DNA of 27,828 nt from Anaerolineales bacterium UBA2200 (GCA_002327925.1 DCVA01000018.1:1-27828), one strand, 5' to 3'; shown: positions 9,619-18,035, counted from the first letter of the stretch. Numbers and translations are program-made. The notes: a model not told the origin generated them from the letters alone.

Positions 9619-11622
9619 CTACGCGGCGGTCGTCACTCCGCCATTCTCATCCTTCCGGAACTGCCGCTGGTACAACCCGTAGTACACGCCCTTCTTCTCC
9701 AGCAGGCTGGCGTGCGTCCCCCGCTCCACAATCCTCCCGCCCTCGATCACCAGCACCTGGTCGGCGCTGCGGATGGTGCTGAGCCGGTGGGCGATGACAA
9801 AGCTGGTCCGCCCCTTCAACAGCTTGACCAGGGCGGCCTGGATCAGGCGCTCGGTGCGCGTGTCCACGCTGGAGGTGGCCTCGTCCAGGATCAAAATCCT
9901 GGGGTCGGCCAGGGCGGCGCGGGCGATGGCGATGAGCTGCCTCTGTCCCTGCGACAGCCCGGCTCCGTGCTCGCCCAAAGTCGTGTCGTACCCTTTGGGC
10001 ATGCGCTGGACAAAATCGTCGGCGTGAGCGAGCTGCGCGGCGGCCTTGACCTCGTCGTCCGTCGCCTCGGGGCGGCCAAAGCGGATGTTGTTCAGCACCG
10101 TGTCGCTAAAGAGGAAGGTGTCCTGCAGCACCATGCCGATCTGCCGGCGCAGGGTAGCGGCTTGCACGTCGGCCACGGAGAGGCCGTCGATGCGGATGGC
10201 GCCCTCGGCCACGTCGTAAAAGCGCGGGATGAGGTTGGCGATGGTGGTCTTGCCCGCGCCGGTCTGGCCGACAATGGCCACGGTCTGGCCCGGCTCGGCG
10301 GTGAAACTGACGTCCTTGAGCACCATTTCGCCCGGCACGTAGCCGGCGCAGACGCTCTCGAACTCGACCCTGCCCTGGATGGGCGGCATCTCGACCGCAC
10401 CGGGCCTGTCGGTGACTTCGGGTTTGGTGTCCAGGATCTCAAAGATGCGCTCGGCCCCGGCGACGGCGCTCTGCATGTTGGTCCACATCATGGCGATCTG
10501 CGAAATGGGCTGGTTGAAACGCTGGACATAGGCGATGAAAGTGATGATCAACCCCAGCGAGACAGTGGCGCCAAAGAGGGACTGGCCGCGCAGCAGGGCT
10601 ATGCCGCCGACGATGGTCACGAGGGCAACGGCCACGTAGCCCAGCGCTTCGAGGATCGGATGGAGGGCCGCGGAGAAGGAGACGGCGCGGATGTTCGCGT
10701 CGCGGTTGGCGGCGTTCGAACCGCGGAAGGCGGCGACGTTGGCGTCCTCGCGGCCAAAGGCCTGCACTTCGCGCACGCCGGCGAAACTCTCCTCCAGCGA
10801 GGCGTTGACGCGAGCGATCTCCACACGCGTGACCCGGAAGGCCTTGCGCGCCTGATTGGATATGTAAAGCGTGGCCAGCAGCATCAGCGGAGCGACGGCC
10901 ATGCTGATGAGGCCGTAGACCAGGTTGAGACTGAGCATCTTGACGGCGATCCACACCAGCAGCAGCGTGCTCGACAGCACCTGGACCAGGGCAAAGCTGA
11001 CGGCCTGCTGGATGGTTTCCACGTCGTTGGTGATGCGGCTCATCACCGCCCCGGCTTCCTGCTCGGCGTAGTAGCCCAGGCTGAGACGGTGCAGGTGGCG
11101 GAACACCTCGCTGCGCAGGCGGCGCAGCACGTGCTGGGATGCCCAGGACATCAGGTAGAACATCAGGCCGTTCATGATCGCGCCGGCGGCGTAGAGGGCC
11201 AGCACCAGCAGAACGAGGCGGCCCAGCCCGGCGATATAGTCCTCTGTGGTGGCCGTGGCCGGCAGTGTGGCATACCAGCAGGTCGACTGGCTGGCCCCGT
11301 CTGCGCGGGGCGCAGTAGCGGCCGTAGACCCGCCCATCAACTGCGCCAGCTGCGAAGCTCCCGCGCCCCCCTGCTCCGCCATGCGCGCGGCCATGGCCGG
11401 GGTGACAAAGCAGTCAATGCCCTGACCGGTCAGCTCGGGCGTGCGCACCTGCGTGTAGGTGGCGCCGATCATCAGCACAACCACCAGCGCGAGCACAGCC
11501 AGGAAGGGCCTGAAGTAGACCAGCAGACGGCCCAGGGTCGCGCCGGCGTGTCTGGGCTTGCTCACCTCCTGGGTCATCATGCCCATCGGGCCGCCGGGTC
11601 CGTGTCCTCCACGCATGGCCAT
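9619..11622 (-). CDS. ABC exporter half-transporter, catalytic-site partner (subunit 2)
   Basis: The product is 667 aa: a six-helix exporter membrane domain followed by one nucleotide-binding domain. Walker A is GQTGAGKTT (near 453), the signature is LSQGQRQ (near 556) and Walker B is ILILDEATSSVD (near 575-586) with the catalytic Glu. The switch His is present in VIAHRLST. The signature departs from LSGGQ, as is common in one half of heterodimeric exporters. A region of about 60 residues after the first membrane helix (CFVTPAMAARM to CWYATLPATATT) is an insertion, probably extracellular. The ATG overlaps the stop of the upstream ABC gene (TAATG), with AAGGAGGT inside that gene's end. Together with its partner it likely exports drugs, lipids or peptides; the substrate cannot be read from sequence. 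Confidence 0.9.
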   Translation of the reverse strand: MAMRGGHGPGGPMGMMTQEVSKPRHAGATLGRLLVYFRPFLAVLALVVVLMIGATYTQVRTPELTGQGIDCFVTPAMAARMAEQGGAGASQLAQLMGGSTAATAPRADGASQSTCWYATLPATATTEDYIAGLGRLVLLVLALYAAGAIMNGLMFYLMSWASQHVLRRLRSEVFRHLHRLSLGYYAEQEAGAVMSRITNDVETIQQAVSFALVQVLSSTLLLVWIAVKMLSLNLVYGLISMAVAPLMLLATLYISNQARKAFRVTRVEIARVNASLEESFAGVREVQAFGREDANVAAFRGSNAANRDANIRAVSFSAALHPILEALGYVAVALVTIVGGIALLRGQSLFGATVSLGLIITFIAYVQRFNQPISQIAMMWTNMQSAVAGAERIFEILDTKPEVTDRPGAVEMPPIQGRVEFESVCAGYVPGEMVLKDVSFTAEPGQTVAIVGQTGAGKTTIANLIPRFYDVAEGAIRIDGLSVADVQAATLRRQIGMVLQDTFLFSDTVLNNIRFGRPEATDDEVKAAAQLAHADDFVQRMPKGYDTTLGEHGAGLSQGQRQLIAIARAALADPRILILDEATSSVDTRTERLIQAALVKLLKGRTSFVIAHRLSTIRSADQVLVIEGGRIVERGTHASLLEKKGVYYGLYQRQFRKDENGGVTTAA

Positions 11623-13535
11623 TATTGGACCTCCTTCGCCCCTGGCGCGTCTTCCACCAGCTGCGAGTTGTAGATTTCGGCATAGGCGGGGCTGTTTTCC
11701 AGCAGGTCTTCGTGGCGCCCGCTGGCCACGATCTGCCCCTTGTCCAGCACCAGGATCTGGTCGGCCATGCGCACCGTGCTGATGCGCTGGGCGATGACAA
11801 AGCTGGTGCGGCCCTTCATCAGGTGGGTCAGGGTCTGCTGGATCTCGTACTCGGTGACGGCATCGACCGAGCTGGTCGAGTCGTCCAGGATGAGAATGCG
11901 CGGGTCCATCAGCAGGGCGCGGGCGATGGCCACGCGCTGCTTCTGGCCGCCGCTCAGCGTCGTCCCGCGTTCGCCGACGCGCGTGTCATAGCCCTGAGGA
12001 AAGCTCATGACAAAGTCGTGCGCCAGGGCCGCTTTGGCCACGGCGATGACCTCGTCCAGGGTCGCCTGTGGGCGGCCGAAGGCGATGTTCTCGCGGATCG
12101 TGCCGCTGAACAGGGTCGTATCCTGCAGCACGATGCCGATTTGCGAGCGCAGCGAGTCCAGGCACACGTCGCGTATGTCGTGGCCATCGATGAGCACCGC
12201 ACCCGAGCTCGCATCGTAAAAGCGCGGGATCAGGTTGATGATGCTGGACTTGCCTGAACCCGTAGCGCCCAGCAGGGCCACGGTCTGGCCTGGTTCGGCC
12301 ACAAAATCGACGTCCTTCAGCACAGGCTCGCCTGAGCCAAAGTAGCTAAAGCTGACCTTCTTGAACTCGACGCGGCCCTCCACGGGCGGCAGGTTCTGGG
12401 CGTCGGGCTTGTTCACCACGTCGCTTTTGGCGTCCAGTATCTCAAAGACGCGCCTGGCCGAGGCGCTGGCCATGGCCATCTGGTTGATGATCATGCCCAG
12501 CATGCCCAGGGGGAAGAACACGTACATCAGGTACATGGTGAACTTTTGCCATTCGCCCAGAGTCAGCGTGCCCAGGATCATCTGGCGCCCGCCAAAGTAC
12601 TGCAGGGCGGCCTGGCCCAGGTTCATGATCAGAAAGACCAGCGGAAAGATGAAGGAAAAGATGCGCGAGACCTTGATGTGCTGCTGCATCAGCGAGTCGG
12701 CGGCGGAGTCAAAGCGCGCCTGCTGTTCCGGCTCGCGGGCAAAGGCCTTGATTACCTTGATGCCGGCCAGGTTTTCCTGCAGGATGGTGTTGAGGTGCGC
12801 CATGCGGGCCTGCACCTCGCGGAAGAGCGGAGCGGCCATCCCCGAAAAGACGCCAAAGATCAGCATGGCCACGGGCAGGAGAGGCAGCACCACCAGAGCC
12901 AGCCGGGCGTTGGTGGCAAAGAGCAGCACGAGGCTGGCCACCAGCATCACCACGGCCTGGGTCATCATCAGCAGGCCCTGGCTGATGTAAATGCGCACCT
13001 TTTCCACGTCGTCGGTGGCGCGCACCATGAGCTGGCCGGTCTGATTCTGGTCGTGATAGCTGAAGGATAAACGCTGGATCTTGCTGAACAGGTCGTTGCG
13101 AAAGTCAAAGGCCACGCTCTGCGAGACCCGCTCGGACATGTAGGTCTGGGCATAGGCGAAGAAGGCGCGGGCCACGGCAAAGGCCACGATCAGCCAGCCG
13201 GCGTTGATCAGGGCCGACTCGGCGCCAGCGCCATAGCTGGCGTACTGCTCGGCGGTCCAGCCCAGCTTTTGCAGGGCCAGGGGCAGAAAGGCCGCGGGAA
13301 TCCCGGCCAGTTGTTTGGCCACCACGCCGTTGGTCACGGCGTTGATGATGCGCTGCATGAGCTGGGGAACCATCAGCATCGCCCCTGTGGCGATGAACAG
13401 CGACAGGTAGGCCAGCAGAGTGTACTTCTTGTAGTGGCCCAGGTAGCGGATGGCGCGGCCCAGCGCGGGGGGCTGTCTTTCGCCCTTCGCGGGGCGGGTT
13501 CGACGGTGGGCCATGCGGGTTGCGAATGATGTCAC
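11622..13535 (-). CDS. ABC exporter half-transporter, degenerate-site partner (subunit 1)
   Basis: The product is 637 aa from a GTG start, with an exporter membrane domain then a nucleotide-binding domain. Walker A is GATGSGKSS (near 423), the signature is LSGGQKQR (near 526) and Walker B is ILILDDSTSSVD (near 545). Asp replaces the catalytic Glu, and the switch His is replaced by Gln (VIAQRIST, near 580). This is the pattern of the degenerate half of a heterodimeric exporter. Its canonical signature would complete the active site of the other subunit, while its poor Walker B would pair with that subunit's LSQGQ. The GTG at 13535 has GGAGGT 4 nt upstream and lies 13 nt after the marR stop. 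An ATG at 13565 is also open in frame but lacks such a site and overlaps marR. Confidence 0.9.
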   Translation of the reverse strand: MTSFATRMAHRRTRPAKGERQPPALGRAIRYLGHYKKYTLLAYLSLFIATGAMLMVPQLMQRIINAVTNGVVAKQLAGIPAAFLPLALQKLGWTAEQYASYGAGAESALINAGWLIVAFAVARAFFAYAQTYMSERVSQSVAFDFRNDLFSKIQRLSFSYHDQNQTGQLMVRATDDVEKVRIYISQGLLMMTQAVVMLVASLVLLFATNARLALVVLPLLPVAMLIFGVFSGMAAPLFREVQARMAHLNTILQENLAGIKVIKAFAREPEQQARFDSAADSLMQQHIKVSRIFSFIFPLVFLIMNLGQAALQYFGGRQMILGTLTLGEWQKFTMYLMYVFFPLGMLGMIINQMAMASASARRVFEILDAKSDVVNKPDAQNLPPVEGRVEFKKVSFSYFGSGEPVLKDVDFVAEPGQTVALLGATGSGKSSIINLIPRFYDASSGAVLIDGHDIRDVCLDSLRSQIGIVLQDTTLFSGTIRENIAFGRPQATLDEVIAVAKAALAHDFVMSFPQGYDTRVGERGTTLSGGQKQRVAIARALLMDPRILILDDSTSSVDAVTEYEIQQTLTHLMKGRTSFVIAQRISTVRMADQILVLDKGQIVASGRHEDLLENSPAYAEIYNSQLVEDAPGAKEVQ

Positions 13536-13539
13536 GTGT

Positions 13540-13545
13540 ACCTCC
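13540..13545 (-). promoter_or_regulatory. ribosome binding site that decides the GTG start of ABC subunit 1
   Basis: On the minus strand GGAGGT lies 4 nt before GTG at 13535-13533. It sits between the marR stop (13549) and the GTG, and it supports a non-ATG start over the in-frame ATG at 13565. Confidence 0.8.
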
Positions 13546-13548
13546 GAA

Positions 13549-14097
13549 CTAGACGGATCGGGCACAGCCGAGGCTGGCGAAGAGGGAGCGGCACAGCTTG
13601 TCCAACACGGTGATGGCCAGCTCGCGCTCGTGGCCGGTGAGACTGGAGGCCAGCTCGTTGAGCTGCCTCATGCGGTCCGGGGCTTTGGTCTGCACCAGGC
13701 TCCGCCCGGCGGGAGTGAGCTGGATGCGGAAGAGGCGCAGGTCGGCCGCATCGAGGGCGCGCTCGATCAGCCCCTGCTCCTCCAGACCGCGCAGCAGAGA
13801 GCTGATGGTGTTCTTGGAGACGTTCTGGAAGCGGCTGAGGGCGGTAGGCGTAAGGCCGCTCCGGCCGCCGTGCCGCTCTTCGACAAAAAGGCGCAGCAGC
13901 AGGCCGAAGCGAGCCGCAGAGACGGCCTCATCGCCCGAGGCGCGGTTCTCCAGGGCATCGCTCAGGTTGGCGGCCATGCGCAGCAGCGAGATCAGCTCGA
14001 TGCCGCTGACGTCGTCCAGGCCGGTCATCTGGCGCACGTGCTCGCGCATTTCGTAGCGCTGCGGGGTCATGTGGTTGGGTCTCTGGCTGGGGTCCAT
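13549..14097 (-). CDS. MarR-family transcriptional regulator
   Basis: The product is 182 aa. It has a dimerisation helix region, then a winged HTH: LTPTALSRFQNVSKNTISSL for the helices and LLRGLEEQGLIER with a DLRLFRIQLTPAG wing. This is the MarR layout. As first gene of an operon with two ABC exporter subunits it most likely represses them and itself, responding to a small-molecule ligand. The ATG at 14097 has AGGAG 7 nt upstream. The frame is open further upstream to 14298, but that would run through the promoter, so it is rejected. A near match to its HTH segment recurs as an orphan fragment at 21836-21865. Confidence 0.88.
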   Translation of the reverse strand: MDPSQRPNHMTPQRYEMREHVRQMTGLDDVSGIELISLLRMAANLSDALENRASGDEAVSAARFGLLLRLFVEERHGGRSGLTPTALSRFQNVSKNTISSLLRGLEEQGLIERALDAADLRLFRIQLTPAGRSLVQTKAPDRMRQLNELASSLTGHERELAITVLDKLCRSLFASLGCARSV

Positions 14098-14125
14098 GGG
14101 TTCGCTCCTGTTTGTTAGGCGCGGA

Positions 14126-14154
14126 ACTGTACCACATCGTACTAATTTTGTCAA
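14126..14154 (-). promoter_or_regulatory. sigma70 promoter of marR-ABC-ABC with candidate MarR operator
   Basis: Reading the minus strand, TTGACA (14154-14149), a 17-nt spacer and TACAGT (14131-14126) form a strong promoter. Within it GTAC-N6-GTAC (plus 14129-14142 region) is a short inverted repeat covering spacer and -10, a plausible MarR site for autorepression. The operator call is inference; the promoter call is direct. Confidence 0.75.
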
Positions 14155-14168
14155 GTGAAGGGGGTTCC

Positions 14169-14197
14169 TTGACACCTGCCCTCCGACGGGCCACAAT
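14169..14197 (+). promoter_or_regulatory. promoter of the left NHL gene copy (leaderless arrangement)
   Basis: TTGACA (14169-14174), a 17-nt spacer and CACAAT (14192-14197). The ATG of the NHL pseudogene starts 10 nt after the -10, so the transcript would begin at or within a few bases of the start codon. It is divergent from the marR promoter, with the two -35 elements 14 nt apart. The same element, with CATAAT, precedes the intact copy. Confidence 0.65.
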
Positions 14198-14584
14198 GGC
14201 GGCACTATGGACGAAACCGCACTCACTTCCACTCTGGACCGCACCATCACCCTCAGCGCCCTCTCGATGGACGAGGCGCGGGAGCAGGCCAGGGCCATGC
14301 TCGCCCCAATGGTGGAGGTGCAGTACCTGGCGCCTTCGCTCTACTCCTTCACGCTGGGCCCGAAGCGGGTCTACAACCTGGTGCGCACCTGGGGCGGCCA
14401 CGGGCAGAGGGTGGAAGAGTTCTATGCACCTGCCGGCATTGCTCTGGATCAGGCCGGAAGGGTCTATGTGACGGACAACGGGCTGTACATGAGCAAGAGC
14501 GGCACGCTCAAGCAGCCCTACTCGCGCGTGGTCAAGTTCGACGCCAACGGGCGCTGGCTGGCCATGTGGGGCGAGCGCGGCGAG
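14169..14584 (+). repeat. direct repeat, left copy (promoter plus 5' half of NHL gene)
   Basis: This stretch matches 21894-22036 plus 22370-22642 with only about five differences that I could count by eye over 416 aligned bases. The right copy carries 333 extra in-frame bases (22037-22369). Identity falls sharply after 14584. The two copies have the same orientation and bracket the MazF, ATPase-TOPRIM and IIG genes. Confidence 0.85.
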
Positions 14585-15288
14585 CGAGAGGAGCAACTGC
14601 TCGAAGCGCAGGGCCTGGCCATCGACGCAGCGGGCAACGTATGGGTCGCCGATGGCGGCTCGGGCAAGATCGTCGTGTACGAGGCCCGGATGAGGTGAGT
14701 GCGCTCCTTTGGCAGCAAGGGCAGCGGTGAGGGGCAGTTCTCCGGCGGCACGCTGCACGTGGCCCTGGCGCCGGGCGCGAACGTGTATGTGTCGGACCGC
14801 ATGGCCCACCGCGTGCTGCGCTTTACCCGTGAGGGCGAGTACGTGGGCTGCTGGGGCGAGCGGGGCAAGGGCGAAGCGCAACTCGAGCGCCCCGAGGCCA
14901 TTGCCGTCGACTCGCAGGGTACGGTCTATGTGGCCGATGGCGGCAACGACCGCATCTGCAAATTCACCGCCGACGGCACCTATCTCGGCCAGTGGGGCGG
15001 TCGCGGACCTGCGGGGGCGTCGGCCAAGGATATGCCGGACGGCAGTCTGGCCGTGCCCAAGGGCATCCGCTTTGACCGGGCCGACTTCCTGTATGTGGTC
15101 TCGGCGGGCATCCCGGTCAAGTCCCCAGCGGGGGGCGGTTCCTGGCGCGCTGGTACACGTTCAAGCCCACGACGCGGTCGAGCACCAATCCGCTGGATGT
15201 GGCGGTGGATGGGGCGGGGCGGGTGTACGTGCCAGAGGGGAGCCGCAAGCTGGTGGAGAAGTACGAGCAGGGGGCGCTTGACAGATAG
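14207..15288 (+). pseudogene. NHL-repeat protein gene, degraded left copy
   Basis: The frame starts like the intact gene at 21932 (MDETALTSTLDRTIT) and encodes NHL beta-propeller blades (GIALDQAGRVYVTDNG; EAIAVDSQGTVYVADGGNDRI). It is broken three ways. Relative to the intact copy, 111 codons are missing in frame after codon 35. A TGA at 14696-14698 stands where the other copy has Pro (RMRPVR). One base is missing near 15122, after which the family reading continues in another frame (RFLARW, then VAVDGAGRVYV) to a TAG at 15286-15288. The first part alone would make a 163-aa fragment, and a short product from 14699 cannot be excluded. Loss looks recent, since the homology is still easy to follow. 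The end of the gene contains the -35 of the next promoter. Confidence 0.85.
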
Positions 15289-15306
15289 GCTAGAGTCTAC
15301 TAGAAT
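15278..15306 (+). promoter_or_regulatory. promoter of the MazF toxin-antitoxin operon
   Basis: TTGACA (15278-15283), a 17-nt spacer and TAGAAT (15301-15306) match the consensus well. The -35 lies inside the last codons of the NHL pseudogene. The expected start near 15313 leaves about 30 nt of leader, with AAGGAG at 15330-15335 before the antitoxin ATG. Confidence 0.8.
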
Positions 15307-15323
15307 CGTCTGGAGACTGCTAG
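15290..15323 (+). promoter_or_regulatory. tandem 14-bp repeats over -10 and start site, probable antitoxin operator
   Basis: CTAGAGTCTACTAG (15290-15303) and CTGGAGACTGCTAG (15310-15323) agree at 11 of 14 positions and are spaced 20 bp apart, close to two helical turns. They cover the -10 and the expected transcription start. This is where an autoregulating HTH antitoxin would block RNA polymerase. The binding protein is inferred. Confidence 0.55.
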
Positions 15324-15342
15324 TATCAAAAGGAGTCGACTG

Positions 15343-15657
15343 ATGACCGATGCCAAACCGATCCTCACGCCGGATGAAGTGGCGGAATATCTGCGCCTGG
15401 CGCCGGACACGGTGTACCGGTATATCCGCCAGGGCAAGCTCGTTGCCTCGCGTTTGGGGCGGCAGTACCGGGTGACCCGTGAGAGCGTCGAGCTGTTCCT
15501 TGTGAACTCTGAGACGGCAAGGCGCGTCGAACCGGTGCGAGTGGTGGCTGAGGAGATACCCGTGTACTCCCTTTCCGAGCTGTTGGAGGGCCTGACCGAA
15601 GACAATCGTCACGAGGAGACGCAGATGGGTCCCGCTGTGGGGGCCGAGGTATGGTGA
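15343..15657 (+). CDS. excisionase/MerR-type HTH protein, likely antitoxin of MazF
   Basis: The product is 104 aa. Residues about 7-52 form the excisionase-like winged HTH (LTPDEVAEYLRLAPDTVYRYIRQGKL, ASRLGRQYRVTRESVELFL), which recognises DNA. The remaining C-terminal half is acidic and of unknown fold (EEIPVYSLSELLEGLTEDN), and could be the segment that wraps and neutralises the toxin. It overlaps the mazF start by 7 nt, the usual antitoxin-first order. AAGGAG sits 7 nt before the ATG. A DNA-binding domain of this type is not the AbrB-like or ribbon-helix-helix fold of classical MazE, so the pair is a less common combination. The antitoxin role comes from position. Confidence 0.75.
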   Translation: MTDAKPILTPDEVAEYLRLAPDTVYRYIRQGKLVASRLGRQYRVTRESVELFLVNSETARRVEPVRVVAEEIPVYSLSELLEGLTEDNRHEETQMGPAVGAEVW

Positions 15658-15995
15658 TTGGCAAATCTTCTGTCCCCGAGCGCGGCGACATCGTCTGGTT
15701 GGATTTCGATCCCCAGGCGGGGCACGAGCAGGCCGGGCGCCGACCCGCGCTGGTACTTTCTCCTGCCGAGTACAACGGCAAGGCCAGCCTAGCCATCGTG
15801 TGCCCGATTACGAGTCAGGTTAAGGGTTATAACCTGGAGGTGAGCCTGCCGCACGGTTTGCCAGTGCAGGGAGTGGTGCTCTCCGACCACATCAGGAGTG
15901 CGGATTGGCGGATCAGAAGGGCAGAACTGATCTGCCGCGCGCCGCGGACCGTCCTGCTCGCGGTACTTGGTCGGGTGCGCACGCTGCTATTCTAG
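15651..15995 (+). CDS. mazF: MazF/PemK-family endoribonuclease toxin
   Basis: The product is 114 aa and very MazF-like throughout: RGDIVWLDFDPQAG, EQAGRRPALVLSP, CPITSQVKGY, then SADWRIRRAE. Arg31 and Thr54 fall at the positions of the E. coli MazF catalytic Arg29 and Thr52, so the toxin looks active. Such toxins cut mRNA at short sequence motifs and arrest growth. The ATG overlaps the antitoxin stop (ATGGTGA), which indicates translational coupling; no independent strong ribosome binding site is visible, only GGGG upstream. Confidence 0.9.
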   Translation: MVIGKSSVPERGDIVWLDFDPQAGHEQAGRRPALVLSPAEYNGKASLAIVCPITSQVKGYNLEVSLPHGLPVQGVVLSDHIRSADWRIRRAELICRAPRTVLLAVLGRVRTLLF

Positions 15996-16108
15996 ACCGG
16001 AGAATTCGGCGCGCAGTGGCGGAGGACACGCACAAGGCTGACCTGGCGCTGAACCTCGCGACGGCCGCGGTGGTATGGATGGGTGACGCGCAGGATCAAG
16101 GAGGCAAC

Positions 16109-16780
16109 GTGGCACCTGTCACCCGCCGGAGACGTGTCGGCGTTCTCACCGTTCTGATGTGCTTTCTACTGCTGGCCGCGTGCGGCCAGACCGTGGCCGA
16201 TTCCCCTACCCCACCCCCGCCCACGCCGACCCCTACGGTCGTCCCGTGGTCGCCACTGCCGAGCACCCCGGTCCCATCGAGATCTCGTACATCGACAACT
16301 CTGGCTTTTTGATCGTGGGCGGCGGCAAAAAGGTGCTGATCGATGCGCACCACCTCGCCGTGCCGGAGGACATCCGCAAGGCCATAGAGACCGCAAGGCC
16401 GCCGTTCGACGACGTGGACCTGATCGTGATCACTCACAACCACGCCAACCGCACAGAACGTGGGCTTTGTCCTGCATCTGGCGGGGAAGAAGCTGCTGCA
16501 CACGGGGGACATCCTCAATACCGCCCAGTTGGCCCCGTACGACCTGCAGGATGACCACCTCGACGTGGCCTTTTTCGAGGTAGTGTGGCTGATGGAGAAG
16601 GCGTATCCCAGGAACGGGATCGCCGCGATTGTCAACATCCTCGGAGCGGAGTGGATCGTGCCCATGCACCCGTCGCCGTACCGGTTCGGGTCGGAGGAAC
16701 TGATGGCCACGCTGTAGCAGCAATACCCGAAGAGTCTGCTCTTTCGCGCCCCGCTGGAGCCGCTGGTCGTGCCCCAGGAG
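16109..16780 (+). pseudogene. broken lipoprotein with metallo-beta-lactamase-fold hydrolase domain
   Basis: A GTG at 16109, with AAGGAGG 4 nt upstream, starts a lipoprotein signal (VLMCFLLLAAC, lipobox LAAC) and a Pro/Thr linker. A frameshift around 16220-16255 then leads to the MBL start in a second frame (EISYIDNSGFLIVGGGKKVLIDAHH, then VITHNHAN, the damaged remnant of HxHxDH). Near 16440-16465 an internal piece is missing and reading moves to a third frame (NVGFVLHLAGKKLLHTGDI). A TAG at 16715-16717 interrupts before QQYPKSLLFRAP. The metal-binding Asp-His of the motif and the middle of the domain are lost, so it cannot be functional. The exact end is uncertain. Confidence 0.8.
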
Positions 16781-16854
16781 GGAAGGGAGGGGGGGTCCGC
16801 CAGGCTGTCGGCGCCCCACACGGGTGCATTGGCCTCCACGAGGAGGTCTGTAGC

Positions 16855-16883
16855 TTGCCTACCCTCGGGAGGCGGTGTAGAAT
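16855..16883 (+). promoter_or_regulatory. promoter of the ATPase-TOPRIM operon
   Basis: TTGCCT (16855-16860), a 17-nt spacer and TAGAAT (16878-16883). The leader to the ATG at 16956 would be about 65 nt and shows no strong hairpin. Confidence 0.65.
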
Positions 16884-16955
16884 AGCCTCGGCGAAGCTGA
16901 ACCTGCGCCCTCGCGGTCCGATGTGGGCGCAACTGCCCGGAGCAAGGGAGGCAAG

Positions 16956-18035
16956 ATGTACACGTCGTTTACCGTCCGCAACTACCGGTGCTTTGAGGAG
17001 CTGGAGCTAACCGGCCTCAAGCGCATCAATCTGGTAGCGGGCCGCAACAACGTGGGCAAGACCGCGTTGTTGGAAGCGTTGTTTCTACATATTGGGGCCT
17101 ACAACCCCACCCTGGCGCTGAAGGTTGAAGCGTTTCGCGGTCTCGAGTTCATCAAGGTAGAACTGACTAGCTGGGCTGAGGCACCCTGGAGCTCGTTGTT
17201 TCCCGATTTTGATTCGGCCAAGACGATCGAGCTCGTTGGCCGTGACACCTCACGCGGCAGAAGCTCGGTTCGAATCAGCGTGCCGGACCAGGAGCCGCAG
17301 GTGGCGCCCGTGCCAGACGCCGGGCCGAGCGCCTACGCATTCGTTCGAGACGAACCTGCTGGCTATGAACGGTTCCCGGCTCTGCTGCTGGAGCACAAGG
17401 GACCCAGGGATAGCCAGACCTATCAGCTGAGATTAGGGCCTGACCTTCAGGTTCGACCGACCCCGCCACCTCCCCCCTTCCCCGGAGTCTTTCTCGGGGC
17501 CAGGAATCGCGTGCCTCCGTCTGAAGATGCGCGGCGATTCAACGACTTGCAGATGGCTGGTCGCGAGCACGTGGTTCTGCCGGCCCTTCGGCTGCTAGAA
17601 CCTCGCCTGAAGCGCCTGACTCTGGGGATCACCCGAGGCGTGACCACCCTGCACGGCGATATTGGCCTCAGCCGGCTGCTCCCCTTGCCAGATATGGGCG
17701 AGGGCATGGTGCGCGCCGCAAGTCTCGTGCTGGCCATCGCCAGCTCCCCGGGCGGCGTTGTACTGATTGACGAGATCGAGAACGGCCTTCACCACTCGCT
17801 GCTCGGCCCCATCTGGCATGCGCTTGGTGAGGTGTGTGCGGCCGCGGATGTGCAACTTTTCGCCACCACGCACAGCTGGGAGAACATCGTGGCCGCACAC
17901 GACATCCTGGGCCGTGGGCGCGAGGCAGTACTGGAGCTGATGAGACTGGACCGGGTCGACGGTTCGATCAGAGCTGTCCGGTACTCACCACGCCTGCTCC
18001 AGGCGGCCATCGAGGGTGCCGTGGAGGTAAGATGA
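16956..18035 (+). CDS. AAA ATPase of the OLD/SMC-like class (AAA_15/AAA_21 type), first gene of a two-gene defence-like operon
   Basis: The product is 359 aa. It opens with the RecF/OLD-type start (FTVRNYRCFEELELTGL) and Walker A GRNNVGKT (29-36). Late in the protein it has Walker B with catalytic Glu in GVVLIDEIENGLH (Asp272, Glu273) and a switch His in FATTHS. A Pro-rich linker (PTPPPPPFPG, near 169-178) separates the lobes. ABC-type ATPases of this class act as sensors or clamps in OLD, Gabija and PARIS systems. GGGAGG 4 nt upstream supports the ATG at 16956; the frame is open from 16923 but without a better start. Its stop overlaps the next ATG (ATGA). Housekeeping RecF is unlikely, given the length and the partner gene. 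Confidence 0.82.
   Translation: MYTSFTVRNYRCFEELELTGLKRINLVAGRNNVGKTALLEALFLHIGAYNPTLALKVEAFRGLEFIKVELTSWAEAPWSSLFPDFDSAKTIELVGRDTSRGRSSVRISVPDQEPQVAPVPDAGPSAYAFVRDEPAGYERFPALLLEHKGPRDSQTYQLRLGPDLQVRPTPPPPPFPGVFLGARNRVPPSEDARRFNDLQMAGREHVVLPALRLLEPRLKRLTLGITRGVTTLHGDIGLSRLLPLPDMGEGMVRAASLVLAIASSPGGVVLIDEIENGLHHSLLGPIWHALGEVCAAADVQLFATTHSWENIVAAHDILGRGREAVLELMRLDRVDGSIRAVRYSPRLLQAAIEGAVEVR

Noticed and set aside
9712..11673. Long plus-strand open frame of 653 codons opposite ABC subunit 2
   Set aside because: It is antisense to a protein with full ABC motifs; its product is His, Gly and Asp-rich without family motifs, an effect of high GC content.
14699..15343. A separate real gene after the TGA in the left NHL copy
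   Set aside because: It continues the NHL homology in the same frame and then runs out of family sequence at a one-base deletion, so it is part of the pseudogene. Its tail overlaps the toxin-antitoxin promoter.
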